Source: an uncultured Chloroflexota bacterium (GTDB lineage: Bacteria; Chloroflexota; Dehalococcoidia; UBA2979). From it: 6,714 bases of DNA. The translations under genes were made by a program, and so were the position numbers. The notes below the pieces were generated by a model, which did no database searches, was not told the DNA's origin, and worked only from the letters and a program-made list of their open reading frames with translations. The first letter of the stretch is position 1, and each line of letters starts with the position of its first letter. This document shows positions 1 to 5,046 of this stretch, piece by piece. The stretch spans positions 1 through 6,714 of the forward strand of contig CADEHD010000119.1 in assembly GCA_902827055.1 (NCBI GenBank). The letters are read 5' to 3'.

Positions 1-289
1 TGCGGAAGCCCTCGTCCAGGTCGATCCAGGCGAGCACGTACGCGCCAAGCGGGGCGAACGAGGGGTTCCGGTTCTGGCGGACGACGGTGTACGTGTACAC
101 CTTGCCCTCGCCCTTCGAGTCCTTCCACTCCAGGTTGCTGCTGCCGCAGCCGGTGCAGAGGATGCGCGGGGTGAAGACGACGGTGCTGCAGTCGCTGCAC
201 TGCTGGTACGTCAGACGGCCCTCTTTGACGGCCGCCCAGTACTTCTCCGTGTTCGGCTCGGGGAACCGGGGCTGTGGTCGGTCTGGCAT
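1..289 (-). CDS. DUF35 family zinc-ribbon/OB-fold protein (partial, 3' end beyond the left edge)
   Basis: This is the N-terminal 96 residues of a DUF35 (ChsH2/Ltp-partner type) protein; the rest lies outside the window. Its start reads MPDRPQPRFPEPNTEKYW, an N-terminal helix typical of the family. A rubredoxin-like zinc ribbon follows, with Cys31-x2-Cys34 and Cys45-x2-Cys48. The beginning of the OB-fold comes next (GKVYTYTVV, then a segment ending in AYVLAWIDLDEGF). The ATG at 289 is supported by GGAG (298-301 on the complement), 8 nt upstream, and it lies 21 bp after the thiolase-like stop, so the two are almost certainly co-transcribed. In known systems DUF35 proteins bind thiolase-superfamily proteins, stabilise them and help accommodate the acyl-CoA substrate. 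The pairing here suggests the same role. The family call is strong; the substrate is unknown. Confidence 0.9.
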   Translation of the reverse strand, partial: MPDRPQPRFPEPNTEKYWAAVKEGRLTYQQCSDCSTVVFTPRILCTGCGSSNLEWKDSKGEGKVYTYTVVRQNRNPSFAPLGAYVLAWIDLDEGFR

Positions 290-297
290 GGCTTGTT

Positions 298-301
298 CTC
301 C
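298..301 (-). promoter_or_regulatory. Ribosome binding site of the DUF35 gene
   Basis: GGAG on the minus strand lies 8 nt before the ATG at 289, inside the 21-bp gap behind the thiolase-like gene. It fixes the start of the DUF35 gene. Confidence 0.65.
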
Positions 302-310
302 GATCCCTGT

Positions 311-1504
311 CTAGTCAGCCGCGAGGATGACGCTGCCGCCAGCGTGCGTACCGCCCAGCGCGCCACCGTTGCCGTGCGCGATGGCCAGCTTGGCGCCGGG
401 GACCTGCGAGGTCGATTCGCCGCGGAGCTGCCGCACTGACTCGAAGAGGAGGAAGATGCCGCGCATGCCGGGGTGGTTGCTCGAGAGACCGCCACCATCG
501 GTGTTGAGGGTGGGCTTGAGGGCCGTGTCGAAGCGGAATCGGCCACCCTTCGCGAGGTCCTTGTACTCACCCTTCTTGCAGAACCCCAGGTCCTCGAGGA
601 TCGTCGCCACGGTGATCGTGAACGAGTCGTAGATCATCGCGATGTCGATCTCGGCCGGGGTGATCTGTGCCTCGGCGAAGGCGATGGGGCCACCCTGCGC
701 CGCGGCGCTGGTGGTGATGTCGCCGCCGTTCTCGCGGTACTTGATCGCCTCGCCGGTCCCGATGATCCACGCCGGGGTCTTCTTCGTGCCCCGCGCGACA
801 TCGCGGCTGGCGATGATCACGGCGCCACCGCCATCGGACTGCATGCAGCACTCGAGGAGGTGCAGCGGATCCGAGATCATGCGCGACTCGAGCACGTCCT
901 GGACGGTGATCTCGCCGGTCCCCATGAACTGGAGGTCGGTCATCGCCTTGACGGCCTCGGGGTTGCGGGTGGCGTGCAGCCGCGTCGAAACGGAGATCTC
1001 CGCGAGATCCTCGGTCGTGGTGCCGTACTCGTGCATGTGCCGGTGGGCGACCAGGGCGTAGTTCCCCACGGTGATCATCCCGTAGGGGTCTTCCATGTTG
1101 CCCTGCCAGTTCGGCAGGCCCTGTCCCGTGGCTCCACCAGTGCCAATCGCGCGGCGGCTGGACGCGGCCGTGGAGCCGTAGGTCAGCACCGCGACGTTGG
1201 CCTTGCCGGCCGCGATGTCGCGGAGGGCGTGGGCAGCCTGGAACTCATACGACGAGCCGCCGACCTGGGTGGTGTCGATGACCGTGGGCTTCAGCCCCAG
1301 GTAGGGGGCCATGCCGAGGCCGCCGCCGCCCTCACCATCGTTGGTGTCGTACACGGCGTCGATGTCCGACCACTTGAGTCCAGCATCGTCGAGCGCGGCC
1401 TTGATCGACTCGACCTTGATTTGCATCGCCGAGCGCCCGGGGGCGACTCGCAGGGGATACTCGTGGATCCCGACGATGGCGGCCTCGCGCCTCTGGTTGG
1501 CCAT
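311..1504 (-). CDS. Thiolase-superfamily protein, Ltp/SCP2-thiolase-like (likely CoA-ester aldolase or lyase)
   Basis: This 397-residue protein has the length of a thiolase-fold protein of the lipid-transfer/SCP2-thiolase group. It starts MANQRREAAIVGIHEYP. Hallmarks seen are the N-half VGGSSYEFQAAHALRDIAAG segment (81-100), the NTDGGGLSSNHPGMRG segment (334-349, with the His of the thiolase GHP motif at H344), and AHGNGG (376-381). At the position where thiolases carry the nucleophilic Cys there is Gly82, and the second catalytic Cys position aligns with His377, so normal Claisen thiolysis is unlikely. The segment IYDSFTITV (291-299) resembles the tyrosine-containing region of Ltp2-type proteins. 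A DUF35 gene follows directly, as for Ltp2, the retro-aldolase that removes steroid side chains as CoA esters. Inference: a carbon-carbon lyase or cofactor-independent CoA-ester processing enzyme in cytosolic acyl-CoA breakdown. A GGAGG 6 nt upstream supports the ATG. Automated pipelines would probably call it acetyl-CoA acetyltransferase or lipid-transfer protein. Confidence 0.9.
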   Translation of the reverse strand: MANQRREAAIVGIHEYPLRVAPGRSAMQIKVESIKAALDDAGLKWSDIDAVYDTNDGEGGGGLGMAPYLGLKPTVIDTTQVGGSSYEFQAAHALRDIAAGKANVAVLTYGSTAASSRRAIGTGGATGQGLPNWQGNMEDPYGMITVGNYALVAHRHMHEYGTTTEDLAEISVSTRLHATRNPEAVKAMTDLQFMGTGEITVQDVLESRMISDPLHLLECCMQSDGGGAVIIASRDVARGTKKTPAWIIGTGEAIKYRENGGDITTSAAAQGGPIAFAEAQITPAEIDIAMIYDSFTITVATILEDLGFCKKGEYKDLAKGGRFRFDTALKPTLNTDGGGLSSNHPGMRGIFLLFESVRQLRGESTSQVPGAKLAIAHGNGGALGGTHAGGSVILAAD

Positions 1505-1510
1505 GGTTTC

Positions 1511-1515
1511 CCTCC
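1511..1515 (-). promoter_or_regulatory. Ribosome binding site of the thiolase-like gene
   Basis: A GGAGG on the minus strand sits 6 nt before the ATG at 1504. It is a strong Shine-Dalgarno sequence and decides the start. Confidence 0.75.
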
Positions 1516-1537
1516 ATTACGTGTGGTTGGCGGCGGC

Positions 1538-1566
1538 ATCATTCAGCCTCGAAGCTGGCCTGTCAA
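1538..1566 (-). promoter_or_regulatory. Candidate sigma-70 promoter of the thiolase-DUF35 operon, with a dyad in the spacer
   Basis: On the minus strand a perfect TTGACA (-35, 1566-1561) is followed after exactly 17 bp by AATGAT (-10, 1543-1538, four of six consensus bases). Transcription would start near 1531 and give a leader of about 27 nt carrying the ribosome binding site. The spacer holds an imperfect 14-bp palindrome, CAGCCTCGAAGCTG (plus strand, 1544-1557, one mismatched pair), positioned where a repressor or a MerR-like activator could act. The rest of the 90-bp gap between the lipoprotein and thiolase genes shows nothing else. The promoter is inferred from consensus only. Confidence 0.6.
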
Positions 1567-1594
1567 CGCTGCACGTGATGGCACCCCGCGGCGG

Positions 1595-2125
1595 TCAGCG
1601 CTCGTCGGTGACGAGCACGACGACGTGCACGACGGGGCCGACTGACGCGATCCGGAGGCGCCAGCAGCCTGGCGTCGGGAACCACAGTGCCCCCTCGATC
1701 GCCGCTGACGAAGCGGCGCTTGCCACGTCGAAGTCGGCGGTCAGCGGCGGCGCGGTGCCGTCGAGGCGCTCGCCCGTCACGTCGAGGGGTGCGCCGACCG
1801 CCGGGCGGACGAACCACCACGGCGCACGAACCGCGCCGCTCCCCGCTGCGCGCAGCACCCCGTTCAACGGGAGGCTCATCCAGAGTTCGCCCGCACCGTG
1901 GCTCGTGGCGCGATCGACCTCGATGTCCGGCGGGACGCGTTGGTTCGGCAGGGTGATCGGGCAGTCCCCCTGGAACCGCGCACGCGGGTCAGGCGTCGGA
2001 ACGCCGCCCGGAGGCGGCACGGCGATCGAGGTGGCCGCGGGCACCTCGTCGGGCGGGGTGCAGGCGGCGAATCCGACGGCGGACGTGACGAGGAACAGTC
2101 CGAGGAGCAAGGTCCTGCCTCGCAC
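1595..2125 (-). CDS. Small putative lipoprotein with FPTPGCW motif, function unknown
   Basis: This 176-residue exported protein begins with Arg-rich residues (MRGR), a hydrophobic stretch LLLGLFLVTSAVGFA, and then Ala-Ala-Cys22, a plausible lipobox although Phe at -3 is unusual. A Pro-rich tether (about 23-50) precedes the mature domain, which has Cys55 in CPITLP, LWMSLP (81-86), an APWWF segment (101-105) and FPTPGCW (149-155). Cys55 and Cys154 could form a disulfide once exported. Similar small FP..GCW lipoproteins are, as I recall, frequent in Chloroflexota and have no assigned function. The start is GTG at 2125, with GAGG 7 nt upstream overlapping the end of the previous gene; only three bases separate the two genes, so translational coupling is likely. 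A direct role in CoA-ester metabolism is not evident. Confidence 0.8.
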   Translation of the reverse strand: MRGRTLLLGLFLVTSAVGFAACTPPDEVPAATSIAVPPPGGVPTPDPRARFQGDCPITLPNQRVPPDIEVDRATSHGAGELWMSLPLNGVLRAAGSGAVRAPWWFVRPAVGAPLDVTGERLDGTAPPLTADFDVASAASSAAIEGALWFPTPGCWRLRIASVGPVVHVVVLVTDER

Positions 2126-2128
2126 GAG

Positions 2129-2662
2129 CTACCTCGCCCGACGGCGCTTCTCGGGCGCGACGCCGCGCCACGTGCACTTGCACCACGGCAGCTCGCAGGC
2201 GGCGTTCGGGATCGGCCCCTCCTCGACGGCACGCGCGAACGAGTACTCAGCGCCATCGAGCTCCGCGCACGCGGGACAGCAACGCTTGCCCTCCACCGCC
2301 ACCCGCGCGTGGTGCTTGCGCTTCTGGATGTCGAGCACGGCGGCGCTGTGCGCCAGGCGCAGCGACTCGCGGTAGTCGGCGGCTGGTTCGTGCGCGTGGA
2401 GCCAGCGCGCCTGCGCGAGGTAGACAAGGCCGGCGCCGTCCCAGTCGCGCGCGCGCGTGTAGCGCTCGATGGCGCGGGTCGTGAGCGCCCACAGCACGTC
2501 GCCTGGCGAGGCCTCACCGCCGGACTGCTCGCGGAGCAGCCGCTCCTCGCGAGCAAACTCGGCGTCGGTGATGCCGACACGCCCGACGCTCGCAACCGCC
2601 TCGGCGCGGAGCGCGGCGAGGGTGTGGCTCGGGGCGCTGGTTGGGGAGGAGTGGTCTGGCAT
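2129..2662 (-). CDS. Hypothetical protein with C-terminal CxxC...LDG...CxC motif
   Basis: This is a 177-residue soluble protein without a signal peptide. The N-terminal two thirds (about 15-125) look helical and charged, with no motif I recognise. The C-terminus carries Cys128-Cys129-Pro-Ala-Cys132-Ala-Glu-Leu-Asp-Gly, then PIPNAAC (150-156) and Cys161-Lys-Cys163. This order (CxxC, LDG, Pro-rich, C, CxC) recalls the cysteine-rich tail of phage MuF-type head morphogenesis proteins and looks like a zinc-binding knuckle. No phage neighbours are present, so a cellular protein sharing this module is more likely. The ATG at 2662 has AGGA upstream with a 5-nt spacer. It is the first gene of a two-gene unit with the lipoprotein. 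Gene reality is well supported by spacing and codon pattern; function is unknown. Confidence 0.75.
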   Translation of the reverse strand: MPDHSSPTSAPSHTLAALRAEAVASVGRVGITDAEFAREERLLREQSGGEASPGDVLWALTTRAIERYTRARDWDGAGLVYLAQARWLHAHEPAADYRESLRLAHSAAVLDIQKRKHHARVAVEGKRCCPACAELDGAEYSFARAVEEGPIPNAACELPWCKCTWRGVAPEKRRRAR

Positions 2663-2671
2663 GGGATTCCT

Positions 2672-2689
2672 GTCGGTCCGCGGACAGAC
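2672..2689. promoter_or_regulatory. Palindrome in the divergent control region (operator candidate)
   Basis: The core GTCCGCGGAC (2676-2685) is a perfect 10-bp palindrome. It extends to an 18-bp dyad, GTC-G-core-A-GAC, with one mismatched pair. It lies 10 bp before the start of the minus-strand gene at 2662 and about 50 bp from the candidate plus-strand promoter, where a regulator could affect either or both genes. In GC-rich DNA short palindromes arise by chance, so this is tentative. Confidence 0.35.
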
Positions 2690-2718
2690 GGAGGGTGGGG
2701 CTGTCAGGTGACTGCTGC

Positions 2719-2724
2719 ATTATC
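2719..2724 (-). promoter_or_regulatory. Possible -10 element for the 2662-1595 gene pair
   Basis: GATAAT on the minus strand matches the -10 consensus at five of six bases and is one of the few AT-rich spots in the 124-bp divergent region. No convincing -35 sits 16-18 bp upstream, so the assignment is weak. Confidence 0.3.
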
Positions 2725-2734
2725 ACCGGAGAGA

Positions 2735-2764
2735 TTGACGCGCCACCTCGTGCGCGACTAGTCT
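2735..2764 (+). promoter_or_regulatory. Candidate promoter of the dehydrogenase operon
   Basis: TTGACG (-35, 2735-2740) is followed 18 bp later by TAGTCT (2759-2764, TAnnnT type). The -10 overlaps an 8-bp palindrome, GACTAGTC (2756-2763). The predicted start near 2771 would leave a leader of only about 16 nt before the ATG at 2787. Consensus evidence only. Confidence 0.4.
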
Positions 2765-2779
2765 CCGCGCGAAGCGGAG
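2763..2779 (+). promoter_or_regulatory. Small stem-loop overlapping the ribosome binding site of the first dehydrogenase
   Basis: CTCCGC (2763-2768) pairs perfectly with GCGGAG (2774-2779) across a GCGAA loop. The right arm contains most of the Shine-Dalgarno GGAGGG (2776-2781), which lies 5 nt before the ATG, so folding would hide it. This can matter only if transcription begins upstream of 2763; the promoter proposed nearby would leave most of the left arm out of the transcript. Confidence 0.35.
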
Positions 2780-2786
2780 GGAAAAC

Positions 2787-3704
2787 ATGGCGGGGAAGCA
2801 TCTCGAAGGCAAGGTAGCTGTCGTCACCGGTGGTGCCGGGGGCATGGGCAGCTGGATCTGCAAGATTTTCGCCGAGCAGGGTGCGAAGGTCGTGGTTGCC
2901 GACACCGGCGCTGACGTCGAAGGCCGCATGGGCATGGACGCTTCCCGCGTCAACGCCGTGGTGGACGAGATCAAGGCTGCGGGTGGCGAGGCGGTGGCCA
3001 TCATCGGCGACGTCGCCGACATGGACACCGGCGAGAAGATCATCAAGACGGCCATCGACACCTACGGCGGGCTCGACATCCTGGTCTGTGCGCACGGCAT
3101 TCTGCGCGAGCGCATGATCTTCAACATGGCAGAGGACGAGTGGGACGGCGTGATCCACACGCACCTCAAGGGGTGCTTCACGGTCACGAAGTTCGCCTCC
3201 ATCTACTGGCGGCAGGAGCGCGAGCGCGGCGGCCGCATCATCTACTTCACCTCGACGGCCGGTATCAACGGTGGCGCCGGGCAGCCGAACTACTCCGCGG
3301 CTCACGCGGCCAAGATCGGCCTGTCGCTCTCGAACGCCCAGGCACTCGCCCGCTACGGCGTGACCTCCAACGTGATCTCCCCCGGCGCCTCGACGCGCAT
3401 GACCGACCGCGGTCTGGCTGTCGAGCGCGACGCGCCGCCCCCGAGCCTCTCGGCGGCGGGCACGGCTCGTGACCCGAAGAACGCGGTTCCGGCGATCGTC
3501 TACATCGCCTCGGACGCGGGCAAGGACATCACGGGGCGCGCGATTGGCGTGACGGGCCACAAGATCACGATCTGGAAAGAGCAGGGGTGGGAGCGCACGC
3601 TCTACTCCGAGGACCCGTACTGGGACATCGACACGCTGTTCGAGATCATGCCGACGACGCTGGCCGGCGGGAACCTGGGCATGGCGCCCAAGCTCAGCCC
3701 GTAG
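2787..3704 (+). CDS. SDR-family dehydrogenase, MFE-2/HSD17B4-like, with atypical YxxxH active site (copy 1)
   Basis: This 305-residue cytosolic oxidoreductase probably acts on 3-hydroxyacyl-CoA or a related alcohol. It has a Rossmann fold with TGGAGGMG (14-21) and Asp39 at the end of the second strand, which favours NAD(H), plus GDVAD (74-78). Ser156 and Tyr169 of the SDR active site are present. The Lys of YxxxK is His173, however, with a Lys three residues later (K176), and the NNAG motif reads CAHG (101-104). HTHLKG (124-129) and the ASTRMT segment (201-206) match the HSD17B4 pattern. A tail of about 50 residues after GVTGHKI lies beyond the usual 250-residue SDR core. The start has GGAGGG 5 nt upstream. 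The second dehydrogenase follows after 59 bp and is about 81% identical over 290 aligned residues by hand count. The family is certain; the substrate is not visible. Confidence 0.92.
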   Translation: MAGKHLEGKVAVVTGGAGGMGSWICKIFAEQGAKVVVADTGADVEGRMGMDASRVNAVVDEIKAAGGEAVAIIGDVADMDTGEKIIKTAIDTYGGLDILVCAHGILRERMIFNMAEDEWDGVIHTHLKGCFTVTKFASIYWRQERERGGRIIYFTSTAGINGGAGQPNYSAAHAAKIGLSLSNAQALARYGVTSNVISPGASTRMTDRGLAVERDAPPPSLSAAGTARDPKNAVPAIVYIASDAGKDITGRAIGVTGHKITIWKEQGWERTLYSEDPYWDIDTLFEIMPTTLAGGNLGMAPKLSP

Positions 3705-3763
3705 CTCGCACTCGGTTTGGGCAGCATGTTCGAACAGGGTGACGGGTAACGGAGAGAAGACTC

Positions 3764-4711
3764 ATGGCACAGCATCTGGTGGGTAAGGTCGCTGTTGTCA
3801 CCGGCGGTGCCGGTGGCATGGGCAGCTGGATCTGCAAGATCTTCGCCGAGCAGGGCGCGAAGGTTGTGGTCGCGGACACGGGCGCGGACGTCGAGGGTCG
3901 CATGGGCATGGACCCGACCCGCGTCAACGCCGTCGTCGACGAGATCAAGGCCGCGGGCGGCGAGGCCGTCAGCGTCATCGGCGACGTCGCGGACATGGAT
4001 GTCGGCGAGAAGATCATCAAGACGGCCATCGACACCTACGGTGGCCTCGACATCCTCGTGTGTGCGCACGGCATCCTCCGCGAGCGCATGATCTTCAACC
4101 AGACCGAGGACGAGTGGGACGGCACCGTGCGGGCGCACCTCAAGGGGTGCTTCACGGTGACGAAGTTCGCCGCCATCTACTGGCGCCAGGAGCGCGAGCG
4201 CGGCGGCCGCATCATCTACTTCACCTCGGACGCCGGGATCTCCGGCTCCGCGGGCCAGCCGAACTACTCGGCCGCGCACATGGGCAAGCTCGGCCTCATG
4301 CGGTCGAACGCGATCGCCCTCGAGCGCTACGGCGTGACGTGCAACGCGATCGCCCCCAACGCCTCGACGCGCATGACCGACCGCGGTCTGGCCGTCGGCC
4401 GCGACGAGCCGCCCCCGAGCCTCTCGGCAGCGGGCACCGCGCGCGACCCGAAGAACGTGGTGCCGATCATCGTGTGGCTCGCCTCGGACGAGGGGAAAGT
4501 CTCGACCGGACGCGTCTACGGTGTGACCGGACACAAGATCACGCTCTTCTCGGAACCACTCCAGGAGCGGGTGCTCTACAGCAAGACCCCGTTCTTCGAC
4601 ATCGACCGCCTGTTCGAGGAGTGGCCCAACACCCTCGGGCAGGGCGGTTACCCGATGAACCGCATGGTGACGTCCGCCTCCCAGGTGGTAGCGAACGCGC
4701 CCGGACGGTAG
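3764..4711 (+). CDS. SDR-family dehydrogenase, MFE-2/HSD17B4-like, with atypical YxxxH active site (copy 2)
   Basis: A 315-residue paralogue of the preceding gene. It shares TGGAGGMG (13-20), Asp38, CAHG (100-103), Ser155, Tyr168 and the unusual His172 in place of catalytic Lys, with Lys175 three residues on. CNAIAPNASTRMT (193-205) is closer to HSD17B4 than copy 1. The first 110 residues differ from copy 1 at only about 8 positions. Differences concentrate at 118-123, 171-199 and the C-terminal tail, the regions that line the substrate pocket and lid in SDRs. The last 25 residues are unrelated to copy 1. GGAGA lies about 8 nt before the ATG. The gene ends 8 bp before a strong terminator, so it is the last gene of this operon. 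It is probably a dehydrogenase for a related but different substrate, or a partner subunit of copy 1. Confidence 0.92.
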   Translation: MAQHLVGKVAVVTGGAGGMGSWICKIFAEQGAKVVVADTGADVEGRMGMDPTRVNAVVDEIKAAGGEAVSVIGDVADMDVGEKIIKTAIDTYGGLDILVCAHGILRERMIFNQTEDEWDGTVRAHLKGCFTVTKFAAIYWRQERERGGRIIYFTSDAGISGSAGQPNYSAAHMGKLGLMRSNAIALERYGVTCNAIAPNASTRMTDRGLAVGRDEPPPSLSAAGTARDPKNVVPIIVWLASDEGKVSTGRVYGVTGHKITLFSEPLQERVLYSKTPFFDIDRLFEEWPNTLGQGGYPMNRMVTSASQVVANAPGR

Positions 4712-4719
4712 GCACTCAA

Positions 4720-4753
4720 GGGGGCTCTCGCGGCGAGAGCCCCCTTTCTCTTT
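4720..4753 (+). terminator. Intrinsic terminator of the dehydrogenase operon
   Basis: An 11-bp perfect stem, GGGGGCTCTCG (4720-4730) with CGAGAGCCCCC (4734-4744), closes a CGG loop. It is followed by TTTCTCTTT (4745-4753), and A residues at 4718-4719 extend the pairing. It begins 8 bp after the stop codon of the second dehydrogenase. Confidence 0.93.
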
Positions 4754-4771
4754 ACCTGCGCTCCACACGAC

Positions 4772-4786
4772 CGAGCACCGTGCTCG
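4772..4786. promoter_or_regulatory. Inverted repeat upstream of the small zinc-finger-like gene
   Basis: CGAGCAC and GTGCTCG flank a single central C, a perfect 7+7 dyad located 14 bp before the ATG at 4801. It could be an operator; no clear -35/-10 pair is visible in the 4754-4800 gap. Confidence 0.3.
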
Positions 4787-4800
4787 TCCTTCGAGGTCGC

Positions 4801-5016
4801 ATGCCGAGCGACGTCCAGGCGGGTTCGAAAGGAACTTCCCCCGTGCCAAAGTCGGCCAGGTCCAGCGTCGCAGCGTGCACGACGCATCACTGGGTCATCG
4901 GGGCTCCCAGCGGAGCCGTCAGCATGGGTGTCTGTAAGAACTGCGGTGCAGAGAAGCAGTTCTCTGCCGTCCCCGAGCGAGGCTGGGTCTCGAGGGCAGG
5001 CGCGCGCAAGGCGTAG
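4801..5016 (+). CDS. Small zinc-finger-like protein (C..HHW...CKNCG type)
   Basis: This 71-residue protein has a basic, low-complexity N-terminus and a compact motif: Cys26-x2-His29-His30-Trp, VIGAPSG (32-38), then Cys45-Lys-Asn-Cys48-Gly, and a short EKQF segment. The pattern C..HHW.I..P.G..S.G.CK.CG..x.F recurs, as I recall, in tiny proteins of Chloroflexota and actinobacteria, and the Cys/His spacing suggests one bound zinc. Function is unknown; a nucleic-acid or protein-binding role is only a guess. The ATG at 4801 has GAGG with a short 4-nt spacer. An in-frame GTG at 4843, with AGGA 9 nt upstream, would give a 57-residue protein starting MPKSAR and is a serious alternative. The conserved motif is intact in either case. 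Confidence 0.7.
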   Translation: MPSDVQAGSKGTSPVPKSARSSVAACTTHHWVIGAPSGAVSMGVCKNCGAEKQFSAVPERGWVSRAGARKA

Positions 5017-5046
5017 CCCGTCCCCGAGGCGCTTCGAGTCAGGGTC

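Larger units (their letters stand above)
2787..4711 (+). repeat. Tandem gene duplication (two dehydrogenase paralogues)
   Basis: The units 2787-3704 and 3764-4711 are direct paralogues in the same orientation. In the 36 codons for residues 16-51 of copy 1, I count ten codon differences, all silent. This indicates an old duplication held by purifying selection rather than a recent copy or an assembly artefact. Confidence 0.85.

Noticed and set aside
473..1645. Long plus-strand open frame of 390 codons
   Set aside because: It is antisense to the thiolase-like gene, rich in Gly/Arg/Asp/Val with no domain, and exists because GC-rich third positions remove stops on the opposite strand.
2129..2662. 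Prophage fragment suggested by the MuF-like cysteine tail
   Set aside because: No capsid, portal, terminase, integrase or attachment sequence is present in the window, and the neighbours are metabolic genes.
1311..2761. Plus-strand open frames of 354 and 287 codons (1311-2375 and 1898-2761)
   Set aside because: They lie opposite the lipoprotein and cysteine-motif genes, are Arg/Ala/Ser-rich without recognisable domains, and would cross the divergent promoter region.
4060..4800. Extension of the small zinc-finger-like gene upstream into the second dehydrogenase (open frame from 4060)
   Set aside because: The upstream part is a frame shadow of the dehydrogenase and runs through the intrinsic terminator; only the part after 4801 carries a conserved motif.
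3602..4849. Long minus-strand open frame of 415 codons
   Set aside because: It is opposite the second dehydrogenase, whose family identity is certain, and also runs across the terminator. It repeats the shadow seen opposite copy 1 at 2514-3560, as expected from duplicated genes.
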